Below, one piece after another: positions 1-7,660 of a DNA stretch of 64,000 nt (position 1 is its first letter; every line of letters starts with the position of its first letter). Position numbers and translations under genes: made by a program. The notes beneath the pieces are model-generated. The model saw nothing but the letters and a program-made list of their open reading frames with translations. It was not told the origin of the DNA and did not search any database. Source of the stretch: Candidatus Latescibacterota bacterium (lineage in GTDB: Bacteria; Latescibacterota; UBA2968; UBA8231); NCBI GenBank assembly GCA_022826515.1, contig JAJDUT010000010.1:1-64000 (forward strand), in the 5' to 3' direction.

Positions 1-1
1 C

Positions 2-241
2 CTAATGATCGGCCACGCCGTGCCCGAAGCCGCAGTGGGCGGCCCCTTGGCCGTCCTGCACGACGGCGACACCATCACCATCGACACCACGGCCGGCCGG
101 TTAGACGTAGCGCTAGACGAAGCCGAGTTGCAGGCCCGCCTAGCCGCCTGGGAGGCCCCACCACCGCGCTACACCTCCGGCGTGATGGCCAAATACGCCC
201 GCTCGGTGTCGTCGGCAGCTCAGGGCGCGGTGACTAGCTAA
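2..241 (+). CDS. ilvD: Dihydroxy-acid dehydratase, C-terminal end (partial)
   Basis: Only the last 79 residues lie in the window; the frame is open to the left edge. The tail reads (I)GHAVPEAAVGGPLAVL, then DGDTITID, a W-x-PPP-x-Y segment and GVMAKYARSVSSAAQGAVTS. This is the characteristic end of IlvD/Edd-family dehydratases. IlvD converts 2,3-dihydroxy-3-methylbutanoate or -pentanoate to the 2-keto acid in branched-chain amino acid synthesis, using an Fe-S cluster held by upstream residues not visible here. Edd (6-phosphogluconate dehydratase) and sugar-acid dehydratases of the same family have similar tails, but the KYA-x-x-V-SSA ending fits IlvD best. No convincing terminator follows; the next gene is convergent. 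Confidence 0.85.
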   Translation, partial: LMIGHAVPEAAVGGPLAVLHDGDTITIDTTAGRLDVALDEAELQARLAAWEAPPPRYTSGVMAKYARSVSSAAQGAVTS

Positions 242-260
242 ACCACGTCGCGACACATAC

Positions 261-273
261 CTGACGTTACGCA
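261..273. repeat. Short dispersed repeat CTGACGTTACGCA, copy 1
   Basis: The 13-mer CTGACGTTACGCA just after ilvD recurs exactly at 4587-4599, just after the threonine-synthase-like gene. A longer overlapping form (AAATAACTGACGTT) is shared between 4581-4594 and 37603-37616. All copies lie just downstream of coding sequences. Function unknown. Confidence 0.6.
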
Positions 274-308
274 TCGTCACCGAACGGGCGTCCCTTGCGG
301 GTGCCCAA

Positions 309-336
309 GTAGGGGCGACCGATCGGTCGCCCCTAC
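309..336. repeat. Perfect 28-bp palindrome (GTAGGGGCGACCGA half-site)
   Basis: Half-site GTAGGGGCGACCGA is followed immediately by its exact reverse complement, giving a perfect 28-bp palindrome between two convergent genes. A related arrangement (CGTAGGGGC ... GCCCCTACG) is at 4699-4733. This looks like a mobile intergenic REP-type element. It could act as a bidirectional terminator, but there is no T-tract. Confidence 0.7.
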
Positions 337-367
337 AACGATGGCTATGGCAATCCGCGCTACGAAT

Positions 368-388
368 CATCTGCGTCTATCTGCGGAT
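368..388. repeat. Dispersed intergenic repeat (CATCTGCGTCTATCTGCGGAT type), copy 1
   Basis: The 21-nt sequence matches 22787-22807 at all but two positions (TCTA against TTCA in the middle). Within the unit, ATCTGCG is itself repeated directly. Both copies are intergenic. Confidence 0.6.
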
Positions 389-391
389 CAG

Positions 392-1657
392 CTACGGCCC
401 CTCCCACCGACTAACTACCTGCTTCTCCTTTTGGACGCGCTCGTACAGGCTCTGCCATTCTTGCGAGCCATCGTCCTCCCAGATTTCGGTGCGCACGCCC
501 TCCACGTAGATTCCCGGCGCATTGGGGTAGTCCATGTGGATGCAGGTGCCGTCGGGATAGACGATGGTGTTGATCAGCCGCGGTTTTGGGTGGATGTAGA
601 GCTGCCCCTGACGCGCGTGTTCGTCGAGTTCCTCCTGTGGAACGCGGTATTTCTCAACCGCGGCCTCATCAACCTCGACGCCGAGGCCGGGCCCGTCGGG
701 AACCTGCTGGTGCCCGTTGATCACCTGAACGGGATCGGTCAGCAGATGGTGGCTGTACATATTGATACAGCTAATCGCCGGCCACCGGGCGTGCGTTAGT
801 ACCGAGCCAAGATGGGCGTCCCACGTGGTCGTCAACCCATTGCCGACGATTTGCAACCAGAACGGCATGGAAACTTCCGCAGCGCACTGCCCCTGGCGCA
901 TGGTCATTGATTTCCCGCCCCCAATCACAAAGCCGTCGCAGACTTCTTCGCGCACTGCCGTGAGAAACGGCGGCGCACCAAAGTGCATGGCCACCGGCCT
1001 GTTCACGGCCTGACGGATCTGGCGATTGCCGAGGATGTCATCCTGCGGGATGGGCGTTTCGAAGATGGCCACGTTTTCGTAGCGCTCGAGCTTTTTTATA
1101 ATCGGAATGGCGTTGGCCGCGTTCTCCCAAGAGCCGTTGGGATCTAAGTCGAGATGGAAATGCGGAGGCACCACCGCGCATATCGCCTCAACCTGCGCGA
1201 CGATGTCGTTCCAAGGTCTCGGTTTGTTCTTGAGATTGGTGTACCCTTGCGCCACGGCCTCGGCTGCTTCGGCAGCCCAGTTTTCCGGCGAGGAGTGACT
1301 GCACCACCAAGAAATCGGCGTCCAGTCGCGCACTTTGGTGCCCAGCAGCCGATGCACCGGGACTTCGAGTATCTTGCCGACCACGTCGAACAGCGCCATC
1401 TGCAAACCAGCACCGAGGCTATCTTCGTTCATCAGGTCAGCCGGGCTTTGGCCGATTGTGCGCGCAACCGCATCATCGGTCACGCGACCGTAGGTGTAGT
1501 GAATGACGGTCTCTCCCCAGCCCACGTGGCCCGTGTCGGTAGCGACCTTACACAGCTCGAGGATCGACCAGTTGTAAACCGACTGGCGAGTTATCTCCTG
1601 CTGCCTAGGCGTGAACGGGACATCGACGATAATGCGTTCGACATTAGTGACTTTCAT
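392..1657 (-). CDS. Mandelate racemase/muconate lactonizing enzyme family protein (enolase superfamily)
   Basis: The protein has 421 residues, normal for the family: an N-terminal capping domain (about 1-115) and a TIM barrel. Visible family features are GHVGWGET at 44-51, K143 and K145 in the LKNK segment (the usual KxK base position), D170/D172 in HLDLDPNG, and E200 in IFETP. The third acidic metal ligand expected after the next strand is not obvious: the segment reads AMHFGAPP, with a glycine where the paralogue at 30577 has aspartate. The two proteins align without gaps over most of their length. Likely substrate is a sugar acid or other carboxylate, by family; the exact reaction cannot be read from sequence. 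The start is set by GAAAGGAAAA upstream of ATG. Confidence 0.85.
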   Translation of the reverse strand: MKVTNVERIIVDVPFTPRQQEITRQSVYNWSILELCKVATDTGHVGWGETVIHYTYGRVTDDAVARTIGQSPADLMNEDSLGAGLQMALFDVVGKILEVPVHRLLGTKVRDWTPISWWCSHSSPENWAAEAAEAVAQGYTNLKNKPRPWNDIVAQVEAICAVVPPHFHLDLDPNGSWENAANAIPIIKKLERYENVAIFETPIPQDDILGNRQIRQAVNRPVAMHFGAPPFLTAVREEVCDGFVIGGGKSMTMRQGQCAAEVSMPFWLQIVGNGLTTTWDAHLGSVLTHARWPAISCINMYSHHLLTDPVQVINGHQQVPDGPGLGVEVDEAAVEKYRVPQEELDEHARQGQLYIHPKPRLINTIVYPDGTCIHMDYPNAPGIYVEGVRTEIWEDDGSQEWQSLYERVQKEKQVVSRWEGP

Positions 1658-1843
1658 GGGATTTTCCTTTCAGAGCAAGGTGTCGGCACCAGATCGAGTG
1701 CCTTGTTGAAGGGCAAATGGATCGCTATATCTTTTACGGACATGGAAGTGGCCCCAGACTTCACAGGTAAGATAATTTCACCTTAACCAGTGGTCGAGTC
1801 TTCGGGGTCCAATAAACTGCCACTATCACCGAAAGACTTCCCA

Positions 1844-3421
1844 ATGACAGACCGTAGCAACGAAAAGAAAGCGCCCAGACGCCGCCCGCCCCGCATTCGC
1901 CTAAACGCAGGTGCCTGGAGTCCACTCGTTGACATGATCGACGTCTTTCCCGGCCACCGTGGCTCCAGTCGGCACAACGAGCTAGAGCTCTACGACGCTC
2001 CGCTTGGCATCCGCTTTGAAATCGAGGAAGCCATCAAGTCCGAGCCGGTTCTGCAGGCGTCAATGGAGTGGGAAGGCACCCACGTCTCGCCGCTCTACAT
2101 CTGGCAGCGAGACGGGCGCTATCACTTGCTCTACGACAGCGGGGGCGGCCAGTGTTACGCGGTCAGCGACGATGCGTACAACTGGACGCGGCCCGTCCTG
2201 AACGAGGTCGAATTCAACGGCTCGTCCAACAACAACCTGCTCGCCAACTCGTGCAAAGGGGCCACCGGCATCTTCGAAGACCCCAACGCACCTCCCGAGG
2301 CGCGCTTCAAGGCGATGGGCGGCCGCATGTACTGGTGGGATCCAGACACCGGCGAAGAACTGTCTGGCGAGGAGCCGTCCCAGCGCATCAAGGCCGAACA
2401 GGAGCAAGAAAACTACACCGGGCCCCGGGCCGAAATCACCGGCCACATGCTCGCCTGGACATCGCCCGACGGCCTCCACTGGACGCCCTTCCCAGAGCCG
2501 CTGGCGTACCGGCCAGTCAACGGCGGCATATCGGCCCGCTACGACGAACACCGCGGCAACTACTTTGCCTACATCCAGCTAATGGGCTATCCCGCCGAAC
2601 TGCTCGAAGGCATTGGCGTCAACAGACTCGAACAGGGCATGCAGATCCGCACGATCGGCTTTTCGCGCACCTCCGACTTTGCCAACTGGCCCGCTCCAAA
2701 GCTGATCCATCATCCCGATACCGAGGACCCACCCGACATCAGCTTTTACGGTGCCAACTACTTCCCGTACCCCGGCCGCGACGACCTACACGGCATGTTC
2801 ATCCCGGTGTACCACCAGATCGCCAGCACCATCGACGGGCAGATCGCCTTCAGCCGCGACGGCCTCTACTGGTCCCGTCCCGAGCGCCGGCCAATCCTGC
2901 CGCTGGGTGCCGAGGGAGACGGCGACGAATGCATGGCCCACTTCTGGCGCAGCGGCCTCGTCGAACTGCCCGATGGCTACTGGGCCTGTCCATACGCAGC
3001 CTTCTCAGTCATCCACGATTGCCCAGCCGACAAGGTGCCCGAGCTCTTTCCCTTGCGGCAGCCGCAGCAGATCCGCTGGGCGCACTGGCGTCCACACCGG
3101 TTCTGCGGAATACGCGCCGAATCCGAAGGCTGCTTCTCCCTGCCCTCCCTCTTCCGCGCTCACGACGAGCTGCGCCTCAACTATCGCTGCGAACCGGGCG
3201 GCTGGATTCAGATTGAACTGCTGGAAAAGCTGCCGTCGCTGATGCTCCCCGACGCCGACCCGCTGCCGGGGTTCACCTTTGACGAGTGCGACCGCCTAAC
3301 GGGCGATTGCGAAGACCGGGTGGTAACCTGGCAAGGCCGCTCCAATATCTCCGCGGCCGGCGAAGCAGTCGGCATCCGGGTGCGCATGCTCGGTGCCAAA
3401 CTGTTTGCCTATCGCGTCTAG
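1844..3421 (+). CDS. Glycosidase-like five-bladed beta-propeller protein
   Basis: The protein has 525 residues and no signal peptide. It shows repeated blade-type segments such as THVSPLYIWQRDGRYHLLY, FSRDGLYWSRP and WTSPDGLHWTPFPEP, which resemble the blades of GH32/GH43/GH130-like propellers. An internal EDPNAPPEARFKAMGG segment is like the E-D-P acidic motif of these hydrolases. I cannot assign a substrate. ATG at 1844 is preferred over an in-frame GTG at 1790, because the extra 18 residues look non-conserved; neither has a strong ribosome site. The threonine-synthase-like gene follows after 11 bases, so the two probably share a transcript. Confidence 0.65.
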   Translation: MTDRSNEKKAPRRRPPRIRLNAGAWSPLVDMIDVFPGHRGSSRHNELELYDAPLGIRFEIEEAIKSEPVLQASMEWEGTHVSPLYIWQRDGRYHLLYDSGGGQCYAVSDDAYNWTRPVLNEVEFNGSSNNNLLANSCKGATGIFEDPNAPPEARFKAMGGRMYWWDPDTGEELSGEEPSQRIKAEQEQENYTGPRAEITGHMLAWTSPDGLHWTPFPEPLAYRPVNGGISARYDEHRGNYFAYIQLMGYPAELLEGIGVNRLEQGMQIRTIGFSRTSDFANWPAPKLIHHPDTEDPPDISFYGANYFPYPGRDDLHGMFIPVYHQIASTIDGQIAFSRDGLYWSRPERRPILPLGAEGDGDECMAHFWRSGLVELPDGYWACPYAAFSVIHDCPADKVPELFPLRQPQQIRWAHWRPHRFCGIRAESEGCFSLPSLFRAHDELRLNYRCEPGGWIQIELLEKLPSLMLPDADPLPGFTFDECDRLTGDCEDRVVTWQGRSNISAAGEAVGIRVRMLGAKLFAYRV

Positions 3422-3432
3422 CGAATAAATCC

Positions 3433-4590
3433 ATGCCCCTCACCTTCCACTGCTCCGCCTGCCAGGTCTCCTATCCCCAAGCCCCGGCCCCCTATCGCTG
3501 CCTCGCCTGCGGCGCACCCCTTGAATGCCAGTCTCCCACCCCAACCTTCCCCCTCAACCAGATCGCCGCCCGCCCCGCCGACATGTGGCGCTTCCGCGAA
3601 GCCCTACCCCCAGTGGGCGACCCTGTTTCTCTCGGCGAAGCCCGGACTTCTCTAATCCCCTTCGATCTAGAGGGTATGACGGTCCTGGCCAAATGCGATC
3701 ATACCCTGCCCACCGGCTCGTACAAAGACCGCGGAGCCGCTCTGCTGATGAGCTATCTACACGCCTTGGGCATCGAGGAAGCAGTAGAGGATTCCTCGGG
3801 CAACGCCGGGGCCGCCCTAGCCGCGTATGCAGCCCGCGCCAAGGTGCGCCTCAAAGTCTTTTGTCCGGCTTCGGCCTCTGCGGGCAAACTAGTCCAGATC
3901 CGCCTGTACGGTGCCGAACTAGTCCCGGTGGAAGGACCACGCCCCCGAGCCACCGAGGCACTGCTCGAATACATTGACCACACGGGGGCCGTGTACGCCT
4001 CGCACCTGTGGCATCCCCTCTTTATAGAGGGCCTCAAAACCCTAGCTTTTGAACTAGTCGAGCAACTCGACTGGACCGCCCCCGACGCAGTGGTCTGTCC
4101 AGTCGGGGCCGGTAGCATCTTACTCGGCCTGCACCGCGGCTTCCTCGACTTGCAGCGGGCCGGGCTAGTCGACCGCCTGCCGCGCCTCATTGCCGTCCAA
4201 GCCGAACACGTATCACCGCTGTACCAAGCCTTTCACGCCGGTTTAGACGTGATTCCCCCCGCCGCTTCTCCGCGCCCGACCCGGGCCGAGGGCATTGCCT
4301 TACCCCGCCCGGTCAGAGACCGCGAAGTCATCAACGCCTTGCGCCAGTCAGCAGGTACCGTAGTCGCCGTCTCCGAAGAGGCCATAGTCCGGGGCCTGCG
4401 CCAGTTGGGCCGGGCCGGTTTTTGCGTGGAGCCCACTTCGGCCGTGATATGGGACGGCCTGCGCCAAGCCCGGGCTGCCGGGCTGGTGCAGCCGGGTCAG
4501 CGGATTGTGGCCGTGCTTTCGGGTCACGGCCTGAAGGCGGCCCAATCCATCGGCGCGTTGTTGACTGACTCAAGTCCATTAAATAACTGA
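3433..4590 (+). CDS. Threonine synthase-like PLP-dependent enzyme
   Basis: The protein has 385 residues. The N-terminus carries a zinc ribbon with C7, C10, C23 and C26, common in archaeal-type threonine synthases. The PLP lysine is K98 in GSYKDRG. The phosphate and cofactor contacts SSGNAGAA (121-128) and PVGAGSILLG are present. Threonine synthase converts O-phosphohomoserine to threonine; related fold-type II enzymes (threonine deaminase, cysteate synthase, diaminopropionate enzymes) share these motifs, so the exact role is a family-level inference. ATG 3433 is chosen because it starts directly before the zinc ribbon; the frame extends upstream inside the previous gene. Confidence 0.75.
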   Translation: MPLTFHCSACQVSYPQAPAPYRCLACGAPLECQSPTPTFPLNQIAARPADMWRFREALPPVGDPVSLGEARTSLIPFDLEGMTVLAKCDHTLPTGSYKDRGAALLMSYLHALGIEEAVEDSSGNAGAALAAYAARAKVRLKVFCPASASAGKLVQIRLYGAELVPVEGPRPRATEALLEYIDHTGAVYASHLWHPLFIEGLKTLAFELVEQLDWTAPDAVVCPVGAGSILLGLHRGFLDLQRAGLVDRLPRLIAVQAEHVSPLYQAFHAGLDVIPPAASPRPTRAEGIALPRPVRDREVINALRQSAGTVVAVSEEAIVRGLRQLGRAGFCVEPTSAVIWDGLRQARAAGLVQPGQRIVAVLSGHGLKAAQSIGALLTDSSPLNN

Positions 4591-4600
4591 CGTTACGCAC
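4581..4600. repeat. Short dispersed repeat AAATAACTGACGTTACGCAC, copy 2
   Basis: It overlaps the stop codon of the threonine-synthase-like gene. CTGACGTTACGCA matches 261-273 exactly and AAATAACTGACGTT matches 37603-37616 exactly, so this copy bridges the other two. Confidence 0.6.
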
Positions 4601-4640
4601 CTTTATGTAGCGTCTAGTGTCTGCGGTCCCACCCGGTGCC

Positions 4641-4660
4641 ATTCCCGTGCAAGCGGGAAT
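4641..4660. repeat. Inverted repeat ATTCCCG-N6-CGGGAAT
   Basis: This short stem-loop lies in the 257-base gap between 4590 and 4848. A variant with TCCCGT-N4-ACGGGA occurs at 30404-30419, also intergenic. Both resemble the widely dispersed 'CATTCCCG ... CGGGAAT' bacterial intergenic element. No T-tract follows, so a terminator role is not supported. Confidence 0.55.
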
Positions 4661-4698
4661 CCAGCCTTGCACCCAGTGCAGACTTCAGCGCGACAGCC

Positions 4699-4733
4699 CG
4701 TAGGGGCGGTTCGCGCTCCGCACAGCCCCTACG
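4699..4733. repeat. Inverted repeat CGTAGGGGC ... GCCCCTACG
   Basis: The 9-bp arms are perfect and separated by 17 bases rich in GC. The arms share the GTAGGGGCG core of the palindrome at 309-336, so it is probably a related element. The rest of the gap up to 4762 shows nothing further. Confidence 0.55.
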
Positions 4734-4762
4734 CCGATTTCCTTCCGTCCCTAAAAAAATAC

Positions 4763-4791
4763 TTGATTTATCTATTTCAATAGTGTATTAT
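4763..4791 (+). promoter_or_regulatory. Sigma-70 promoter of the first YtrA-ABC operon
   Basis: TTGATT at 4763-4768 and TATTAT at 4786-4791 are separated by exactly 17 bases. It lies about 57 bases upstream of the GntR-family start and is the only AT-rich tract in the area. The -10 hexamer touches the inverted repeat at 4779-4808, so binding there would block RNA polymerase. Confidence 0.7.
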
Positions 4792-4808
4792 GTAGATAGA
4801 ACACTATT
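4779..4808. promoter_or_regulatory. Candidate operator, AATAGTGT-N14-ACACTATT
   Basis: A perfect 8-bp inverted repeat overlaps the -10 box and presumed start of transcription of the operon. A dimeric YtrA-type GntR protein is encoded directly downstream, so negative autoregulation is the simplest reading (inference). The half-sites differ from those of the second YtrA operon at 46985-47004. Confidence 0.6.
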
Positions 4809-4847
4809 ACAACGGGACAAAAATAAAACCCAGAAAGGAGTGCGAAG

Positions 4848-5219
4848 ATGCCGCTCGATTTTGATCCCACTCGCCCCATCTACTTGCAGATCATCGAGGC
4901 GGTGAAAAAGCGCACCGCTCAAGGGATCTATCAGGCTGGAGGCCCGTTGCCGTCGGTGCGGGAAATGGCCAAGGAGATGGGCGTAAATCCCAATACCATG
5001 TCCAGAGCCTACATGGAATTGGAGCGCGAAGGATTCATAACCACGCGACGCGGTGAGGGATCGTCGATAACCGAGAGTGCCAAACGCATCGACAGCGAGC
5101 GCCGCGCCCTAGCCGAGGCCGCGCGCGATCGCTTTGTCGCCGAGATCCGCGACTTGGCCCTCTCACGCGAACAAATCGACGACCTGCTGCGCGAAATTTC
5201 AGAGGAGGTGACGCTATGA
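4848..5219 (+). CDS. GntR-family transcriptional regulator, YtrA type
   Basis: The protein has 123 residues: an N-terminal winged helix (about 8-75, with PIYLQIIEAV, LPSVREMAKEMGVNPNTMSRAY and LEREGFITTRRGEG) and a short helical tail, the usual size for the YtrA subfamily. These repress adjacent ABC transporter operons in response to cell-envelope stress or antibiotics. AAAGGAG precedes the ATG. Its stop overlaps the start of the ATPase gene by 4 bases, so translation is coupled. The promoter and operator are described at 4763-4808. Confidence 0.85.
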   Translation: MPLDFDPTRPIYLQIIEAVKKRTAQGIYQAGGPLPSVREMAKEMGVNPNTMSRAYMELEREGFITTRRGEGSSITESAKRIDSERRALAEAARDRFVAEIRDLALSREQIDDLLREISEEVTL

Positions 5220-5905
5220 TAGAAGTAAAGAACCTGTGGAAGCGATACTCCGGCGTGACGGCCCTCGGGGGTATCTCCCTAACCGTCGAAAAAGGCCGGG
5301 TAATGGGCATTCTCGGCGAAAATGGAAGCGGCAAAAGCACGCTCTTCAAAATCCTCGCCGGTGTCGCCCACGCCAGCGAGGGCAGCGCCAGCATCTCGGG
5401 CCAACCGGTCGGCGTCGAAACGCGCCGCATCACTTCGTACCTGCCCGAGGTCAGCCCGTTTTACGACTGGATGCACGTCACCGAGCAGCTCGAATTCCTA
5501 GCCGCATTCTATCCAGGCTGGGACATGGACAAATCCCACGAGTTGCTCGGCCTGATGAACGTCGATAGCCACCGGAGAGTCGGCACCCTATCCGATGGCC
5601 AGCGGGCGCGGCTAAAAGTAGTATCCGCCTTTTCGTGGCCGAGCGAGTTGGTGCTCATGGACGAGCCGCTGGGACGAATCGACCCGCCGTCGCGCCGGCG
5701 CATCTTGGAGACCTTGCTCAGTGAGTTTCGCGTCGGCGAGCAGACGATCCTGATCTCGACCCATCTCGTCAGCGAGGTGGAAGAACTAATCGAAGAGGTC
5801 GCCTTTCTACGCCACGGCGAGATCGCAGTCAGCGGCAACATCGAAGAATTGAGACAAAATCGCGGCATGTCGCTCAGCGACATTTTTGAGGAGGTGGTAT
5901 CGTGA
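5216..5905 (+). CDS. ABC transporter ATP-binding protein
   Basis: The protein has 229 residues. Walker A is GENGSGKST (34-42), the signature is LSDGQ (125-129) and Walker B is LVLMDEP (145-151), followed by STHLVSE with the H-loop histidine. In the signature, the second glycine of LSGGQ is aspartate. The Q-loop position reads YLPE rather than Q, as is common in YtrB/BcrA-like ATPases. It powers the permease encoded next, with which it overlaps by 4 bases. Export of an antimicrobial or envelope-active compound is the family expectation. Confidence 0.85.
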   Translation: MIEVKNLWKRYSGVTALGGISLTVEKGRVMGILGENGSGKSTLFKILAGVAHASEGSASISGQPVGVETRRITSYLPEVSPFYDWMHVTEQLEFLAAFYPGWDMDKSHELLGLMNVDSHRRVGTLSDGQRARLKVVSAFSWPSELVLMDEPLGRIDPPSRRRILETLLSEFRVGEQTILISTHLVSEVEELIEEVAFLRHGEIAVSGNIEELRQNRGMSLSDIFEEVVS

Positions 5906-6696
5906 ATACTTGGAAGACGCTGTATATAAAAGAAATAAAGGACAACCGCGCCCTGTTCGTTTTGCTGCCGCTGCTGACGGTCTTTCTCGAACTCGTTGCG
6001 GTGCTGTCGTTCGACGACGGGCAGCCCCCCTCTCTCCACTTCCTGTGGAGCTTGGTTCCCTATGCGTTTTTACTAATCCTGCCCTTTGTACTCAGCCACT
6101 CGTTCGCCCAAGAAGTAAAAGGCCAGACCCATTATCTGCTTCTCTCTCTGCCGGTATCGCGCACGCAAATTTTTGCGGCCAAAGCCGCGGCCGTGGCGAC
6201 GCTCGGCATCGTCTTATTCGCGTTGAGTAGCGCCGGTTTCATCGCCGTCCTTGGTGAATTGCATGAACTCGCACTCGCAGCCCAGCATGACCACCCACAG
6301 TTTAGGCCCCCCCCGTTTAGCGGCATCGCGGTGGATATCCTAGTTGTCAGCGGCATGGTTTATCTGTCGGCTATGGTGGTGATGATGGGCATTGCTGGCG
6401 GTGCTGCCGGTCTGAAGCTAGTGGTGCGGCGCTTTGCTGGCCTTGCTTCTACCGCATTCATCTTAGGCGTGTTGTACTTCTACCTTAGTACCATACCCGA
6501 TGTGCTCGACTTACCTGAGATCTTCGGTACGTACGAAATTACAATCTGGAGCGACTACGACGGTCCTGACGAGCCAATAGGAATAGATCCGGACTCCTTT
6601 GAGGTCAATTTCATGTTCCTCGCGTACTCGATCTTCGTCGGACTGGCGTCCATGGGGATCGGGACGTGGTTATTTGAAAAGCGGGCTGAAGCCTGA
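5902..6696 (+). CDS. ABC-2 type permease
   Basis: The protein has 264 residues with about six hydrophobic segments. It starts with the cytoplasmic WKTLYIKEIKDN segment seen at the N-terminus of ABC-2 permeases, then LFVLLPLLTVFLELVAVLSF, and a final helix before the charged end FEKRAEA. Two extracytoplasmic or loop regions are visible, one with HDHPQFRPPPF and one acidic (DYDGPDEPIGIDPDS). It partners the ATPase at 5216. The downstream tail (6697-6743) contains a GTGGTCAGTGGTCA direct repeat and no clear terminator. Confidence 0.8.
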   Translation: MNTWKTLYIKEIKDNRALFVLLPLLTVFLELVAVLSFDDGQPPSLHFLWSLVPYAFLLILPFVLSHSFAQEVKGQTHYLLLSLPVSRTQIFAAKAAAVATLGIVLFALSSAGFIAVLGELHELALAAQHDHPQFRPPPFSGIAVDILVVSGMVYLSAMVVMMGIAGGAAGLKLVVRRFAGLASTAFILGVLYFYLSTIPDVLDLPEIFGTYEITIWSDYDGPDEPIGIDPDSFEVNFMFLAYSIFVGLASMGIGTWLFEKRAEA

Positions 6697-6743
6697 AATT
6701 CAGTGGTCAGTGGTCAAACTAGCCACCGGCCATTCGACAGCCT

Positions 6744-7637
6744 CTAGGCGGATCGCTTGCGCTCGGCCCACGTGCGGCGCTTGCGGCGGTGCAACGCCAC
6801 ATCGTCGCGGTAGGCATCGCGGTCGCGGTCTAAGCCGGTTTCGCGGTCAAGGAAGAGCGGGAAGTCCGAGGCCGGGGGTTTGGCGTTGTGATACGCATTG
6901 GTGTAGGAACGCATGATGATGCGCTGCTCGCGGTTGAGCGTCTCAAGCCAAGCCGGATCGGACTGGAGGCGGTCGGCTGGGGTGACCCAAGCCGGACAAT
7001 AGGCGTAGAAGATATTCTTGCGCACCACGTCGCTCTCGTTAGACTCGACGCGATGCCAGATGCTCGAGTGCATAAAGGTCATGGTGCCCTTGCGCGGGCA
7101 GACCACCCGTTCGCCCGGGATCGGCTCGTGGCTGTCGTACTCATCGACGTATTGCTTGCGGTGGCTGCCGGGCAGGACCACTAGGTTGCCCATTTTGGCC
7201 CGTGGCAGGTCGGTCAGCCAGAAGCCGATCTTGATTTGCAGCGGCAAATCGGGCGAGAAGGTGCCGTACGGCACGGCGCGGGCACCATCCGGATGCCAGA
7301 TATTGTAGCGTTCGCCGCCGGGCGGACGGATAAAAAACTGGCTCTGGTGCAGCTTGAGCAACTCGCCGAAGAGGTCGTAGGCATAGCCAATGTGGCGGGG
7401 GTGATCAATGAGCGCGGCAAAGGCGGGATCGCGCTCGACGATATTTTGGCAGCCAAAGGTCTCCCCTTCCCGGTATTTGGGACTGGATTGACAAACGCGA
7501 TCGACCGCGGCCGTGAGTTCGTCGATGGCCGCTTGGTCGAGGGCGTCTTCAAAGAAGAGGATCCCCTCGCGGTTGAAGGTTTCCCACTCGTCGTCGGTAA
7601 AGCCGGGCGGGGCGATGCGGTAGGCGGAATCGGTCAT
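6744..7637 (-). CDS. PhyH-family Fe(II)/2-oxoglutarate dioxygenase (a)
   Basis: The protein has 297 residues. It shows the double-stranded beta-helix pattern of phytanoyl-CoA dioxygenases: the HxD metal motif as HPDG, then NLVVLPGSHRKQY, and the distal histidine in SSIWHRVESN followed by an arginine that would hold 2-oxoglutarate. PhyH enzymes hydroxylate small organic substrates; the substrate is not readable. ATG at 7637 is chosen because AGGAG lies 8 bases upstream, while an upstream in-frame start has no such site. It follows the DUF4143 ATPase by about 23 bases on the same strand. Confidence 0.85.
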   Translation of the reverse strand: MTDSAYRIAPPGFTDDEWETFNREGILFFEDALDQAAIDELTAAVDRVCQSSPKYREGETFGCQNIVERDPAFAALIDHPRHIGYAYDLFGELLKLHQSQFFIRPPGGERYNIWHPDGARAVPYGTFSPDLPLQIKIGFWLTDLPRAKMGNLVVLPGSHRKQYVDEYDSHEPIPGERVVCPRKGTMTFMHSSIWHRVESNESDVVRKNIFYAYCPAWVTPADRLQSDPAWLETLNREQRIIMRSYTNAYHNAKPPASDFPLFLDRETGLDRDRDAYRDDVALHRRKRRTWAERKRSA

Positions 7638-7660
7638 GGTGCAGGCTCCTGTGTGAAAGG

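Noticed and set aside
2068..3216. Long arginine-rich open frame inside the beta-propeller gene
   Set aside because: High GC opens other frames; composition is low-complexity Arg/Pro/Ala and it overlaps a gene with clear family motifs.
6697..6743. GTGGTCAGTGGTCA repeat as a terminator or CRISPR-type repeat, with a similar sequence at about 16085-16105
   Set aside because: The two sites are only loosely alike, and neither has a stem with T-tract; left as possible dispersed-repeat fragments.
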